Source: Ochotona curzoniae (lineage: Eukaryota > Chordata > Mammalia > Lagomorpha > Ochotonidae). Taken from it: a stretch of 64,000 nt of DNA. Of this stretch, positions 1 through 11,839 are shown piece by piece. Location: NCBI RefSeq assembly GCF_017591425.1, contig NW_024466307.1, forward strand, positions 7,021,001-7,085,000, read 5' to 3'. The notes beneath the pieces are model-generated. The model was given only the letters and a program-made list of their open reading frames with translations. It did no database searches and was not told where the DNA came from. The translations under genes were made by a program, and so were the position numbers. Position 1 is the first letter of the stretch, and each line of letters opens with the position of its first letter.

Positions 1-394
1 TCAGCACCCCAACTTGAACAAGGGAAATTCTTGTTGAATTTATATGTTAACCCAAATATGTTGACAAAAGATTTTAAGATACTTCATAGGATTATGATAA
101 TTTTTAACGTCTCATTAAGAACATATAGGCATTAGCTCCAATAATTACACTGCTAGCCACATATATAATGTTAATATAGACAGGCTTAAATGCTATTTAT
201 TTTTATAACAAAGAAAAATAAAAACTTAATAACCATCAATAGGCTGATGATATAGACAAACAATAGTACATTTCTTAATGAAACAGAAGGTTTAAATTAA
301 TAAAACATTTCCAAAAAAAAAAACTTTTGAAACCATAATGTTGAAATAAGAATTTACAAAATAATGTATCTTGGTGGATTCTAGGAGAACGTTT
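1..394. other. AT-rich unique DNA
   Basis: No gene, RNA or repeat family is recognisable here. The stretch is AT-rich with short A and T runs and no long open frame. Confidence 0.5.
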
Positions 395-682
395 TGTTTT
401 TATTGGAAAAGCTGATGTACAAACAGAAAGATCAGTAGTCTGCTGGTTCACTCCCCAATCGGCCTCAACAGTCGGGGCTGAGCCAATTCAAAGCCAGGAG
501 CCAGGAGCCTCTCCCTCGTCTCCCCCACTGAAGCAGGGCCCAATGGCTTTGAGCTGTTCTCTACTGCTTTCACAGTCCAAGGGGAAATGGAGCAGCCAGG
601 ACATGAACCAGCGCCATTATGAGATCCCAGCAGTTGCAAGCTGAGGATTTAGCAACTAGGCTATTGCACCAGGCCCCTTGTA
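395..682 (-). mobile_element. CSINE (lagomorph tRNA-derived SINE), near full length
   Basis: Read on the minus strand this has the head (rich in 'gcctagt'-like A-box sequence), the 'gatctcataatggcgctgg' B-box region, the 'cagctcaaagcc' mid-part, the 'aagccaggagccaggagcc' block (as seen on +) and the TTTTTATTGGAAAAG tail. It differs from the consensus at many positions, so it is not recent. Short open frames in both directions over this interval are SINE sequence, not genes. The C-repeat assignment rests on my knowledge of the family and on agreement with the other copies in this window. Confidence 0.85.
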
Positions 683-2550
683 CGTGCTTTTTTAAATACC
701 AGCATTCTATGGTGTAACTGCCAACTGAAAACACTACACTGGATCTCAAATTTCCCTTTCCCTCCCACTCAAGGTCAAGGTACATATTATTTGGATAAGA
801 TCTGAAAACCAGTCTCCAAAGGTCTTCCTCGTGTTCTTATTCTGAACATTTCTTTTCCATTGCTATTTTCTATGCATTTTGTTCTCCCTCTTCCTACAGT
901 CCTTATAAATTTATCCTCATTCAGGCCTGGCTGTGTGAAAAGCAGATAAGCAAAACTGCTTCCTCATATTAGCCGGAAGGCAGCAGACATAAGACGACAA
1001 AGGACTAGTGGGCACAGTCAAGGAGCACGCCTTTCAACAGCAGGTCAGACACTACAGGAACGCTTCTTCGTCTCGCTCCTAACAGCTGGTATGTCCACCT
1101 GATCCGTGTCTGCCTGCCTGCGGGGCTAGCCGCTGCTTGAGTGTCATTTCAAAAGCAGGTTGCCTCCAGATCCTGTCACATCATGAATGCCCCTGCCTGC
1201 TCCCAGGGTCTTATCACACATCAGCTCTTGGCAGCTGGACCTCCTACTTCGTTGGAACAGCCATGTTTTGCATTACGCCACCAGCCCACACTAGGAGCGG
1301 CTCGGGTGACGTGGCATTTCCCAGGGACATCTGCACAAACACTGGGCCTCCTGCGGGGAGTTACCCAAGGTTCCCTTAGCAAGTGTCACCTCTACCATTG
1401 AATACGTGATTCCACTCACTCTGCAAAGAAATTTTTGAAAAATTGAATTGTATATTGCAGACATCTGAAATAGAAACCCCTATGCTTTTAATAACCTGAT
1501 GTTTTAACTTTGGACTCTTACAGCTACCCCACAATTTAACAGTTTAGCTTTCCATTGTCCAGATATTTGCCTTAAATTTGAATAATAGCTTAAGCAGATT
1601 TCCTAAAGTGTTTATTACATTAGTTTAAAATGGAAGGAATAATGGCAACGGAGCCTAATTTCATACGAACTGCTTTCTGTAGTAGCTCACCCAGTTTGGA
1701 TTTTTTTATTTTAATTAAGGTGACTCCAGCAGTCATTTCTGACTCTGGCATCATTCTACAATTCTTTGCCACTTTACTTCTACACCGAGGTTCATTTGTG
1801 TCATTCAAATCTTTCCTCTTTAAATACCCACTTATGAATTTATGACGGCGATGCATTCATATCTTTACATTTAATCCAAAAGCTCTGTAACAAGCAGGAG
1901 GGGGCAGGGGATGAGTAGCAGCCGACACACCTGACAAAAGTAAAGCGCTCCCTGTCACCGCCGAGTGAGCAGCACAGACTAGCACTGTCATTCTGGCCAG
2001 CCTGCTTGCTCCTCCTCCCTCCTCGTCCTTCCTTCTCCAGCTCTCTGCGGCCCCTTCGACAGAACATCCGGACAGGATGTGCCCAACGTCCTCACAAAAA
2101 CCTTGGAGGGCATTTGGAGATCATGGCTTTTGAATGACACAGATGAACTTCGCTGCAGCACTGGTGCAGTGGGGGAATTTATCATTTTGTTAATTAAGAA
2201 GGGTTTCCAACAGTCACTGCAGAAATTGCCTCTGGAATATCATTAATTAACAGTCCCATTTCTACCACAGGAGGGAGGTGCAAAGCTGGGCAGCAAACTG
2301 ACAAAAGGAGTCGCTGCGAAAGCGCGCACACATGCACACACACACCCGTCAAGAAGCACCCAGCCAATCCAGAGAAAGAGGGAAGTGATTTTCAACAAAC
2401 ATGAAAGCATCCCCAGAGCTAAAGAAACCCAACAGGTAGCATTAAAGCTATGCTCATTCAAAAGGCCCATGTTACTCTCTAAACAAAATCAACAGTGGAG
2501 AAACTATTTGAAATAAAAAACTTGCTAAGTTGTTTGGAATTTAAAGGATT
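683..2550. other. Unique DNA, possible conserved non-coding island
   Basis: There is no repeat I can name. The part from about 1430 to 2250 is repeat-free with several TAAT/ATTA homeodomain-type cores, for example around 1710-1720 and 2190-2250. That composition is common in conserved non-coding elements, but conservation cannot be judged from one sequence. Short open frames here exist on both strands over the same bases and carry no recognisable domain. Confidence 0.3.
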
Positions 2551-2591
2551 CACCACCACCACCACCCCCCCCCCCCCCCCACACACACACA
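2551..2591. repeat. Compound microsatellite (CAC)n-C16-(AC)n
   Basis: Five CAC triplets run into an uninterrupted run of 16 C (2565-2580) and then five AC dinucleotides. A translated open frame across it, reading threonine then proline, is low-complexity artefact. Such compound tracts are usually length-polymorphic and hard to sequence accurately. Confidence 0.95.
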
Positions 2592-3299
2592 ATAACTGTT
2601 TCCTTTCCAGGGAAGAAGAAAGCATTTTTTTTTTCCTCCTGGTTTTCTTATTTGTTGAGTATCCAGGTAACAAACTACTTAAAATCAACCAAACAAAACT
2701 TGATAATTGGCCCCATCCCCGTCTGAGCCACAGAAGAATGTAACCATGGCAACCTGTCGTTTAGCACAGGCCACCTCATGCACCTTTCACAATTTAAGTA
2801 CTTGAGAATCTATCCATTCCTAAGCAGCATTATCATACCCGGAACACTCTGTTCTTTATTGCAAGGAGGTATGAAGGCAAGCTCTTAAAGCAGTCCGCAG
2901 TAAGGTGTGCAGGTGACACAGGGATCCATGAACATGGAGAGACACAGACGCACACACAAATGCAAAGTTCTCTCCGGTGAGAATCACTCAGGGATGGATG
3001 TTGTCAAAGGGCAGTCAATAAAATTCCCAGCAACTATAGCCGAATTTCTTGCCGAAATCCAAGGTTCCAAAGCAAGACTCTCACGCAGTACAAAAGTAGC
3101 GGCAGCCTGAGCTGGGAAAATATCCCCCCTGCGTTTACAGAAGTGTAGTGTTTGGGCCCACATTTTGCATATTCCAGGGAATATTACTCACCTCCTACCC
3201 ATGTTGCTACTGGTTTGCTGGCCATCCCCATATGTATAACACATGGAAACTATTTTTAAGCAGCTAAGCTTAAACCAAATGGGAATTATCAACTCTAAT
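2592..3299. other. Unique DNA with an RFX-like site
   Basis: No repeat or gene is recognised. It contains the X-box-like palindrome listed separately at 2740-2753 and otherwise ordinary AT-rich sequence. Confidence 0.4.
2740..2753. promoter_or_regulatory. Candidate RFX (X-box) binding site
   Basis: GTAACCATGGCAAC is an imperfect palindrome of two RFX half-sites (GTNRCC / RGYAAC) with no mismatch to the degenerate X-box pattern as I know it. It lies in repeat-free DNA. RFX factors bind such sites in ciliary and MHC class II gene control. No promoter is visible nearby, so function is inferred from the motif alone. Confidence 0.35.
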
Positions 3300-3495
3300 T
3301 ATATTTATTATTTACTTGTTTATTTATTTGAGGGACAAAGAAATGGAGAGAATTCCCACCCATTGGATCACTTGTCAGTAGCCTACACAGTCCAGGTCTC
3401 CCTCTGGGTGGCTTGTAACAAGCCACAGTGCTATCATGAACGTAACCTCCCAGGCTCAGCAGATTCAATCCTCAATCGTCCTTATTCCCAAGATT
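3300..3495 (-). mobile_element. Old CSINE fragment
   Basis: The TTTATTTATTTGAGGGACA start, the 'cccacccattggatcac' block and the 'ccaggtctccctctg' block match the minus-strand tail half of the C-repeat, with heavy divergence. The 5' (tRNA-like) half is degraded or missing beyond about 3420. Confidence 0.55.
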
Positions 3496-4827
3496 TAATC
3501 CAAAATTAAGTTAGTTTGAAAAAATGGTGCTTTATTAAGGAGACCAAGTCTAAATTCTTGACCCCTTATCAGACGGTTAACAGAGGCAGCTGTGGGATTA
3601 GGTTTTCATTCCAGCAATAAAGCTGTTAGTCAACTGCTCCAACTCTGCCAGCACAGAACTAAAGCGAGAACATCCAGCGAGCTTGGCAAATGAACACCTT
3701 AAGTTTCAGTCCTGTAGGGAAGGGCAAAATTAAGGAAAGCTGGGAATATCTTGATGGCAGGCGCTGTGTCACTGGGCTGGAATGAGTGTCAAAGATCCAG
3801 AGTGGATTTTTGTCTCCTATTTTTAACGTGCTGTCACATTTCTCTTCCACAACACCATTCTGTGAGGATCCTGATGAACTGTGGCTAAAGCCATTACCGA
3901 ATGCAAAGACCGAAGCACCGGAGACCATTCTCTCATCCCTGCTCACATTAGTGCGTGTGCCCTTAGCACCTACAGCGTGAAAAGTACTCTGTAGTGAAAG
4001 CTGGGGTCGGCCAAGATGCAGCACCTGATTTTTTAAAAAGCCAAGGTAACTTTAGGGTTTCTGCTTCGAATGATCCTTTGCCAAAGCCCTGGCAGAAACA
4101 CCAGCAGTTTTGAATTCAAAGAATGACCATTTTTCTTTACAAGCTCTTCCATGTTGTCTGAGAGGCGGGCTCCACAAAGCCCAGTGAGCTTCCTACATCA
4201 CACCGACATCCGGTTTAATGGAACTGTTTGAACGTTGACGATGTCTCTGCGTAAAGTTCTGGTAAAAAAAAAAAAAAAAAAAAGCAGGGAAATTGGTGCT
4301 TCTGGAGACTCAAGGGACAAAAAGAGCAGTGTATCACCTGACATTTGGCAACACACAGGGTATGCTCTGCACACATAGATGGGTTCAGAGGACAGTGGTC
4401 CCTTAAGATGCTGTCACCTGCTGATGTCACAGCCATATAGTTCATGCAAGCACACTCTATGCTGCTTGCACAACCACACAACTGTCTTCATCATCTAACA
4501 CTGCCATTCTGAGTACCGCTTCATCATTAAGTGACACGTAACTATGTCAAGTTGAAGGTTATATAATGACAGAGCCTACTTTCCAGTGTTGGCATTTAAG
4601 AAATTTTTTTAATGTAACAGTTCTTAGCATTGATTTAAAGAAGCCATTTGGAAAATTGTCTTTCGCTAGCAAATATGTGAAGCCCAAAGTGAAGGACTAT
4701 AAATGGAGTTATACGTGATTTGTATAATAGCTAGTCCATTCCAACCCCAGTGACTACTACTTGTTGACTATTGCATCTTTGTGTTGGGTAATATGTGAAA
4801 TATTAAATACTTTTTAAAAATCTATAC
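3496..4827. other. Unique DNA with an A20 tract
   Basis: No gene is recognised. A 121-codon minus-strand frame at 3659-4024 is opposed by a 64-codon plus-strand frame over the same bases and shows no domain or motif. A run of 20 A sits at 4264-4283. It could be the poly(A) remnant of an old retrocopy, but I recognise no parent sequence upstream. Confidence 0.4.
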
Positions 4828-5112
4828 TGTTGGATTGGTGCCACAGTGCAGAGGGCTAGGCCTCCATTTGTGGCACCAATACTCCATGTCCTGGATGCTT
4901 GCTTATGGCCTGGGAAAGCAACAGAGGATGGCTCAAGTCCTTGGGCCCACACTCAGACGAGGCTGTTGGCCCCTGGCTTTGCACTGGCCCACCTGTCACT
5001 GTTGAGCTCATCTGGGAAGTGAACCAACAAATGGAACCTCTTTCTCTCACTCTTTCTCTGTCTATCCTTCTCTCTAACTCTTACAAACGAAAATAAAATA
5101 ACTCCTTTAAAA
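4828..5112 (+). mobile_element. CSINE, diverged, near full length
   Basis: The head 'ggattggtgccacagtgc' is followed by 'ttatggcctgggaaagcaac', 'ctcaagtccttgggccc', 'gttgagctcatctgggaag', a C/T-rich tail and an 'aaataaaata' end. Several substitutions and small indels indicate an older copy. Confidence 0.8.
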
Positions 5113-7019
5113 ATCTATGCTGTAGATTGTCTCTTTTATAGAGGAATCTGAGAAGTAGACAGATTAGACATTTTTGAAAAATTACACTGTTTGTAACCAT
5201 TTAAACTCTCATTAGAGGGCAAAAGGACTCTGTAGTTATACTCAAGATAAGACTTTATATAATCTTGATTTGCAATTATAAATTAGTGAAAACACTCTTA
5301 ATAATTATTATTGCCAAATTGCTTATAACTAAAATTTCTGTACTTCTTGCCCATTCATTTCTATTAGAATAACAAAGAAAAACCTGGAATTATACAAAGA
5401 TTTAAAGCCAAAAATGTTCATCTCAGCACCACAGATCCTAAGCAATAGCAAATATTTAAAATTAAACATACACAATTACAATGCAACATGAAGAAAAATT
5501 CATATATTAAGGTAAGGCACAGTGACTGGTGTGGGCAAAGGAGCACGAGGGAGGAGCCGTGGAAGTCAGAAACGAGATCTCATTACTCCCAAAGCGAGAC
5601 TCATGCTGTGACCAGCTTATTCACAACGACACTGCAAGGAATGTGCAGGCCACAAAATGCTGCAAGTTTTTAATAATTATCTTTTTTTTTTTTTTTGTAA
5701 ATCAAAGTTACACAGAGGAAAGCCAGAGGGCAGTCCCAATGACTTTAGTAGGATCATTTAAAGGAGAAAAGGCACATACTATTCAGGGCGGGGCATGGGT
5801 GGATCTTACATTTTAATACACTTGCTTTCAAAAGATAGTACACCCCTGGGAGTAAGTCCCCAAAGCCAGCACAGCACAGAGCTCTGAAGCCTGGGTAAGT
5901 TAGAGTTTCTCTGATGACTCAAACAAAGCTCTGGGGCGGGGAGAGGGGGCAATGCACTCTTGCCCGGGACCAGAGTATTAGCAGTTACTCATTGTAGGTG
6001 TCACTTTGCAAACAGACTTAAACCAACCTTTTGGAACCTAACCAATGTATAAATAGAAGAAGTTCCATCAAGAGGAGGCCAATTAACATGGAAAGTCAAA
6101 ACCATGAGTCACAGTGCATCTAGGGAACACATACAGAAGGGAGAGAGAAAGGACCAAACCCTGAGCTCTGGTCTTGCCAACAGATAACAGACAAGGAAGG
6201 AAGCATTTAAGTCCCAACCAGAGGGCCTTTGCTAGTCACAACTCTGAGAGGCTAAATTCACTCTTCAGGTCAGATGTTTAGAATCCCCACTGAAACCCTA
6301 GAAAGAAAAAGCCAGAAGAAAATAAAAAAATAAACCTTTCTAACCCAAATTCAGGATGTACATTGCTTACTGAAAAGCAAATCAATAAAAATGTAAGTGA
6401 AGCCAGTCTCTGGCAGCATTTCACAGAGACTACCTGGGGAAAGCAAGAGGCACACACACTTCTGCTTCAGACTCAAATACAAAGATACACAACTACCTGG
6501 GAAATGGCCCAATTCATTGAATTAACCTGTAATATTAATCTCAAAGCTATTACATTTTCCTTCGAAAAACACAGATGTGAATCAAAAGGACATACAAGAG
6601 TAACAAACTGTCCAAGTTGAAGCAACTTTGCTGCGGACTGCTACAGTGACCTGCCTTCTGTGTAAAGGTCCCTTCTGGGTCCAGCACAGCGGCAGGTGCA
6701 CTCAACACTTTGTCACAGAATCTCACCTTGATGGGTTCTCAAGTACAATTTGACTTTCACGTGAAGTCGACCGTGTGTGTTCTTTCTGCCAACTGCCAAA
6801 TCCTGAGACTAAGTTGAAGTTAAACAGAGGCACTAACGTTCCCAGGTAACTTGTCCATGGAGCTATGGTAATACGAGGCACCATGCATGCAGCCTTCCCA
6901 CTGATGGCCTCTCATGGAAGCAAAGCCAGTTTGTCCTGACAAATACATTAAATACCTCTATCTGACAAAAATTCTGACACAATAGCAGGCCTTTAGCCTG
7001 CTGTTCAAGACCCATCTGC
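5113..7019. other. Unique DNA
   Basis: AT-rich sequence with a T-run near 5680-5696. No repeat family, exon or RNA is recognised. The 95-codon frame around 5529-5816 reads through the T-run and has no recognisable content. Confidence 0.4.
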
Positions 7020-7265
7020 AGTAACAGAGTGCCTCAGGTCAATCTTTGGCTCTGTTCCCAACACCAGCTTCCTGCTACGGTAAGTCCTGGGAGGGAGCGG
7101 TGATGGTTCAAATGCCTGGGCTCCTGCCACTGCCATGGGAGACCCTGTTAGTGTCCTCAGCTGCCAGCTTCGGTGCTTTGTAACCTGACTTCAGCCTGTC
7201 CTATTCTGGCTACTGCAGTCCTCCTCTCTCTCCCCCTCCCTCCCTTAAATAAATTAATCTTTTGA
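7020..7265 (+). mobile_element. Old CSINE fragment
   Basis: The mid and 3' part are recognisable ('gatggttcaaatgcctgggc', 'catgggagaccctg', a C/T-rich block, 'ttaaataaattaatctttt' tail). The head is degraded and internal sequence is missing. Confidence 0.6.
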
Positions 7266-7540
7266 CAAAATTCTCATATACACAAGGAGACACGTGCACA
7301 GAGTATCCTTCATTACATTAGCAAATTGAAAAATATCTTCATAAGTAGTGAAATCAATTGTGACCTATTTTGATGTTTTCAACTAAACATGGAAGAATTT
7401 ATGTGTGTATGGATTTCTCTTACATTTATTTTATGAGCATTGTGAAGTCCTATATGATATATGCTCTAGACTATAAACACAATTAAGGCAAGGAGTAGTT
7501 TGATTAACCATAATATTATCCATGTTTAGAATAGTTTCTG

Positions 7541-7765
7541 AGGGCTGGCATGGCCGTGTGGCAGGTTAAGCTGCTGCCTGTGACGAAGGCATCCCATGTT
7601 ACTACCAGTGAGTTCTGGCTGTCCTGTATCTAGTACATTCCGACTAACGGGCGCCTGTGCCCATGTGGGACATCTAGATGAACACGCCATTGATTTCACT
7701 ATTTCATGTGTGCCAACTTTGGTCGGTATCTGCAACAACGAAATTTAAAAAAAAAAAAAAAAAAA
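7541..7765 (+). mobile_element. CSINE with A19 tail, internally shortened
   Basis: 'gagggctggcatggccgtgt' and 'gaaggcatcccatg' mark the head, and 'gcctgtgcccatgtgggac' follows. The copy then runs through diverged sequence to an uninterrupted A19 at 7747-7765. It lacks the usual C/T-rich 3' block. Confidence 0.65.
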
Positions 7766-9424
7766 CTCAAAAATCAGCCAGAAAAGTCTATCTTGCAGGC
7801 AAGTTAAGTTCTTTGCTAAACTAGTAGTATAAACATAACCCATATCATTGTGTTTTCTTTTGACAAATCTTCTTTCGATGATAAGATCAATAATGAATAA
7901 TAAGTATGTTTGTTGAAATAAAGCAGATAAGTATTAGGGATTTTAATTTTCAGAAAGTTAACATTGTTTTGCCAACTAAACTTCATCCTTGGAGAATTGT
8001 AGATCTTGTAGGCTTTGATAGAAATAAAACCTCATTAACAGCATTTTTTTTTTACCCAAACCATTACAATTCCATCATTTTGAATCACAGCTGATTAAAA
8101 TACTTACAATCAAATGTTTCATTTCTTTTTTGCTTGTGAAAAACAACTGGACAGGTTATGTTTGTTTTTCTTCATGGAAATCTCTGGGCCCACATAGCAG
8201 GCTACACAGACCACGGTGCTGGCACTCGCAAGGTTTCAGCGTGTCTGATGCAGGTTTCGGGGATTTCACATTTGTTTTAACGTTACCTCAGCAAACTGTC
8301 AAGACTTTGAGTTCTGAGCATATTATATTAACAAGAACTTAATATCATCCTCTCGAAATTCAAATATTAGCAGGTGATCGCCTAATGGAATTCAGTGTCA
8401 CTCCCCCGGCAGGTGTATTCTATTTTGGATCTCTCCAAAACTGAAAGCAGATAAATTCTTAATGGTGAGTTTGTCTTCTGAAGTACGATGTAACACACCG
8501 TGTTGCCTGAGCAACCTTGGATGGGGTTGGAGGGCGGGGAGAACTCACCCTGGCTCCAGATTACTTAACTGATCCAGAACTTTGCACAGCCACATGCCTC
8601 CTAAAAGCAGGAAGGTAATTGTGTTCCTTTGTCGCTTGTTATTTTTCATCTCAAGTCCATATAAAATAAATGAGTCCAATTTCCAGGTTATGTTCAAACT
8701 GACCCATCCAGATGTCTGAATCTCTAATGAGATATCTGCCACCAGAAAGATATTTCAAGCAAAGTTTGAAATGTACCTGCAACTTGCAAAATCTTGCAAA
8801 ATGCCATGATAGTATGTCATACCTATGGGAACAGCTTTTTTTATTCTCCATTCCAACAACATGCAAACATGATGTTCCATTAATTAATAGCAAGCATCCA
8901 ATTACCAATTTACACTGACGAAAGTTTACATGTGCAGCTATTTTGCATCCTAGTTTTTAAAATGTAGTCAAATATTTTATAGATTTAGATTAGAAAATTT
9001 ACCACTTAGCATGTGGTACATCTACCACATGTCCATGTGGAGTGGTGCTCTACATGGGACAGTGAAGAAGTGCGCCAAAACAAAGCTATCTTTGTAGAGT
9101 TCACATCAAAAGAATGCGATTACAAGTCTTTCATCTGTTCTCTCCTAGTAGCTTAGGCTACAGATATCATATCATTTTGGACATACAGAAGAGTGAAATT
9201 GTGACATCATGTCATCCAGAAAACACAGTTTTCCTTGAAACATATTCAGTACAAATGATTTATTAGTCAGCAACATCGAAGAGTATAGTTCAGATTAAGT
9301 AGGTAGATAAAATTCTAGGTTAGTGTTTATCTACTTCGATCCATGAACTATTAAACAGAGGTTATAATATGTCAAGAGGATTGAAGGCTGGGACTGAGGT
9401 GACCTAACTTGAGTGGTATAAATT
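7766..9424. other. Unique DNA with an RFX-like site
   Basis: No repeat or gene is recognised. The subregion about 8340-8560 is less AT-rich and contains the palindromic site annotated at 8502-8515. Overlapping short frames on both strands at 8545-8918 are not coding by any sign I can see. Confidence 0.35.
8502..8515. promoter_or_regulatory. Candidate RFX (X-box) palindrome
   Basis: GTTGCCTGAGCAAC has perfectly complementary outer half-sites (GTTGC...GCAAC), the form bound by RFX dimers. It sits in repeat-free DNA. It is the second such palindrome in the first 9 kb. Only the motif supports it. Confidence 0.3.
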
Positions 9425-9590
9425 TCTTCTTTTTCTTTGGATTTATTTATTGATATTGGAAGGGCAGATTTACAGAGAGGAGAGATGGAGAAACTTACCT
9501 TTCATCCAATGATTCTTTTCCCAAATGGCCACAACAAAAAGCCCTACCTCCTAATTCCCAATTTAGTTATCTCCCACGAAATCATATGTT
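9425..9590 (-). mobile_element. CSINE 3' fragment
   Basis: 'tttggatttatttattgata', 'cagatttacagagaggagag' and 'ttcccaaatggccacaaca' are the minus-strand image of the SINE tail and pyrimidine block. The tRNA-like head is absent. Confidence 0.65.
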
Positions 9591-9659
9591 CCAGTTAGAG
9601 GGGTTATCTAACAAATGACCCCTAAAACTCAGTAACGTCACTTCCTCTAGGACAATATT

Positions 9660-9903
9660 CATCCAAAATAGATAAGATAGATACCCAAAATAGATAGAAT
9701 ACAAGATACTTATAAAACAATGGTTGGTTAAAATGGAAATTGAAACCCTCATAAATAGCAAGTGGGAAGGTGAAATGATGCAGTTACTTTTGAAAATAAC
9801 ATGGATTTTCCTCAAAGTTAAATAAAGAACTTCCAATTTTTTACAATGTGGTACATTCTTGTGATGGAATATTATTCGACCATTAAAAAGGAGATGGCAT
9901 AGA
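9660..9903 (+). mobile_element. Old L1: end of ORF2 (broken)
   Basis: The sequence around 9745-9900 ('gaaaccctcataaatagcaa', 'aaaataacatggattttcct', 'tgatggaatattattcgacc') matches the conserved end of mammalian L1 ORF2 and start of its 3' UTR as I know it. The frame is broken by stops and indels. A GATA-rich stretch at 9664-9706 precedes it. It continues after an inserted SINE at about 10200. Confidence 0.7.
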
Positions 9904-10198
9904 AAGTTAGCCTCATAGCCCAGTAGCTAAGACAGCAATTAAGATGTGAATTAAGACAGACACATTCCCAGGCAGAGTACTTGATTTTCATCCATAGTTC
10001 CAATTCCTGACTCTTGTTACTGACTTATGTGTATCTCAGAAAGCAACAATGAGGACTTAAGTTTTTGGTTTCCTGTCACCCTTGCGGGAAAACTGGACTT
10101 CTGCTCCCAGCTGTTGGCTTCAGCCCAACACATCGCCAGTCATCGCCAGCATCTCTCTCAGTCTCTCAAATTAATGTGTTTGCTGTTAAATAAAACTT
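9904..10198 (+). mobile_element. Diverged CSINE inserted into an L1 relic
   Basis: 'catagcccagtagctaagac' (head), 'ggacttaagtttttggtttcc', the C/T-rich 'catctctctcagtctctc' block and the 'gttaaataaaactttt' tail are recognisable. The L1 3' end continues on both sides, so this SINE landed later than the L1. Confidence 0.6.
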
Positions 10199-10199
10199 T

Positions 10200-10458
10200 T
10201 TAGTTGCTAAATGAGGATGCTTGCTCCAACATGAAACTTAACAACACTTTGCTAAGTGAGAGATGTCAGGCACAAAGGCCACTTATAATTCCATTCTTAA
10301 GATTCTCAGAATAGATAAGCCTGGGAAAGGAGATAAAAGAGAGAAAGTGGTGGGGGCTGGTACACATTAGGGCAGAAGGAAATAGTGAGTAGCAGCTTAT
10401 GGGGAATGGTTTCTTTTTCAGCTGATGGAAGATATTCTGCAACCAAAGTACAGATGGG
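10200..10458 (+). mobile_element. Old L1 3' UTR (L1M-type), continuation
   Basis: 'ctttgctaagtgagagatgt', 'caggcacaaaggccacttat', 'tctcagaatagataagcctg' and 'ggtttctttttcagctgatg' follow the order of an ancient mammalian L1 3' UTR. It joins the ORF2 relic ending at 9903. A minus-strand open frame over 10266-10547 is antisense to this repeat and is not a gene. Confidence 0.65.
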
Positions 10459-10514
10459 TAGGACAATCCTGTGAGTGGACTACGAACCTTTGATTCAAAC
10501 AGCTCAAAATGACA

Positions 10515-10785
10515 CTGGTTTGTACCCTGGCTATTCCATTTCAACACAGCTCCCTGCCACTGACCTCAGAGGGCAACAGAGGATGGTTCAAGTCCTTGGG
10601 CCCCTGCACCCACATGCGAAACCCAGAACAAAGTCCTGGATCCTGGCTTTGGATCAGCTCAGCTCCAGCTGTTGCGGCCATCTAGAAAGCAAACCAGCAG
10701 CTGAAAGGTCTCTCTGCCACTCCTTCTCTCTATAAATCTGACTTTCAAATAAAAATAAATAAATCTAAAAGAAAAAAAAAAGGGG
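10515..10785 (+). mobile_element. CSINE, 5'-truncated
   Basis: It starts in the 'agctccctgccactgacctc' core and runs through 'gatggttcaagtccttgggc', 'ggatcctggctttggatcag' and 'cagctccagctgttgcggcc' to the 'aataaaaataaataaatc' tail and an A run. Fairly well preserved. Confidence 0.85.
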
Positions 10786-11527
10786 GGTAAAGCATGCCAA
10801 CATAAAGGAGCAGCTTAAACACACCAAAATGTGAACTCTCCCACTGAGTACTGTTCTGAGTACCTTCCATTACCCATGAGTACCTACCTACTTCAGAGCC
10901 AATTATCCCAACAGTTTGAAGATGGTAACAGCATTTTCCTAATTTTATAAAGAGGTTTGTAATTTGCCTTAAAGCAAGTATCAGTTTATGATCCAGGGGC
11001 AAATCCAGGCAGTTTATTCTAGGGCTTCAAGCTGCGTGCAGGCTGCACGGTTAAAGTTGCAGTTTGATGTCTGCAGAAGAGAGCAGCATGTGCTGCTCCG
11101 CGGTGTGACTTCCCTCCTCCTCGCCTGCATCCCAGGCATCTCAGCCTCGTGAGCTCCGAGCAGTCAGCCTTCCCACTCCCATCTACCGCACCCTGTAGGA
11201 GCCAGGAGAGCATCGCACTCAATGAAATCTCAAACCACTTTCCAAAAGCACTCCTCCCCACCCTGCCTCCCTGATCTCTGCATCTCTGGAAATAACTCAT
11301 AAGCGGACAGAAAACGGCATTTTATCTGTGAACACTTGAAAATAAATCATTCCCATGGGCTGTCGATCACAAATGTCACACGCACATCAAGACACACCCC
11401 TGCAGAGATCCTGGGCAAAGCTGTGTGGGTATTGGGAAGAACAGCCTGAATCAGCTGGAAGTTTTACCAGGCTGATTTTACATTGGTAATTAGCAAAATG
11501 CATTTTAAATTTAACATCATTATTTTT
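10786..11527. other. Unique DNA
   Basis: No repeat or gene is recognised. The part 11030-11300 is richer in GC than its surroundings ('gctgctccgcggtgtgact') but shows no exon features I trust. Minus-strand frames of 85 and 93 codons here have no recognisable domain. Confidence 0.35.
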
Positions 11528-11839
11528 TAAAGTTTAGACTCAAGGGCCCAGCACAGTAGCCTAGCCACTTAAAGTCCTCACCTTGAACATGCCAGGATCT
11601 CATATCCTGGCAGCCCCGCTTCCCATCCAGCTCCCTGCCTGTGGCCTGGGAAAGCAGTCGAAGACAATCAATGCCTTGAGATGCGGTACCCATGTGGGAG
11701 GCCCTAAAGAAGCGCCTGGATCCTGGCTTCGGATGTGTGCACTTGGGGAGTGAAGCAGCAGATGGAAGATCTTCCTCTCTGTCTTTCCTCCTCTGTATAT
11801 ATGACTTTCCAGTGAAAATTAAAATAATAAAGTTTAGAC
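11528..11839 (+). mobile_element. CSINE, full length, with 12-bp target-site duplication
   Basis: A complete copy (about 11540-11827) runs from the 'ggcccagcacagtagcctag' head through 'cttcccatccagctccctgc' to an 'aaaattaaaataa' tail. It is flanked by a perfect 12-bp direct repeat, taaagtttagac, at 11528-11539 and 11828-11839, the signature of L1-driven insertion. The young, pika-like head and intact duplication make it one of the most recent insertions in the window. The 109-codon minus-strand frame over it is a SINE shadow. Confidence 0.93.

Noticed and set aside
4150..4283. Retrocopy ending in A20
   Set aside because: The A-run is clear, but the upstream sequence matches no gene or retroelement I know and no duplication flanks it.
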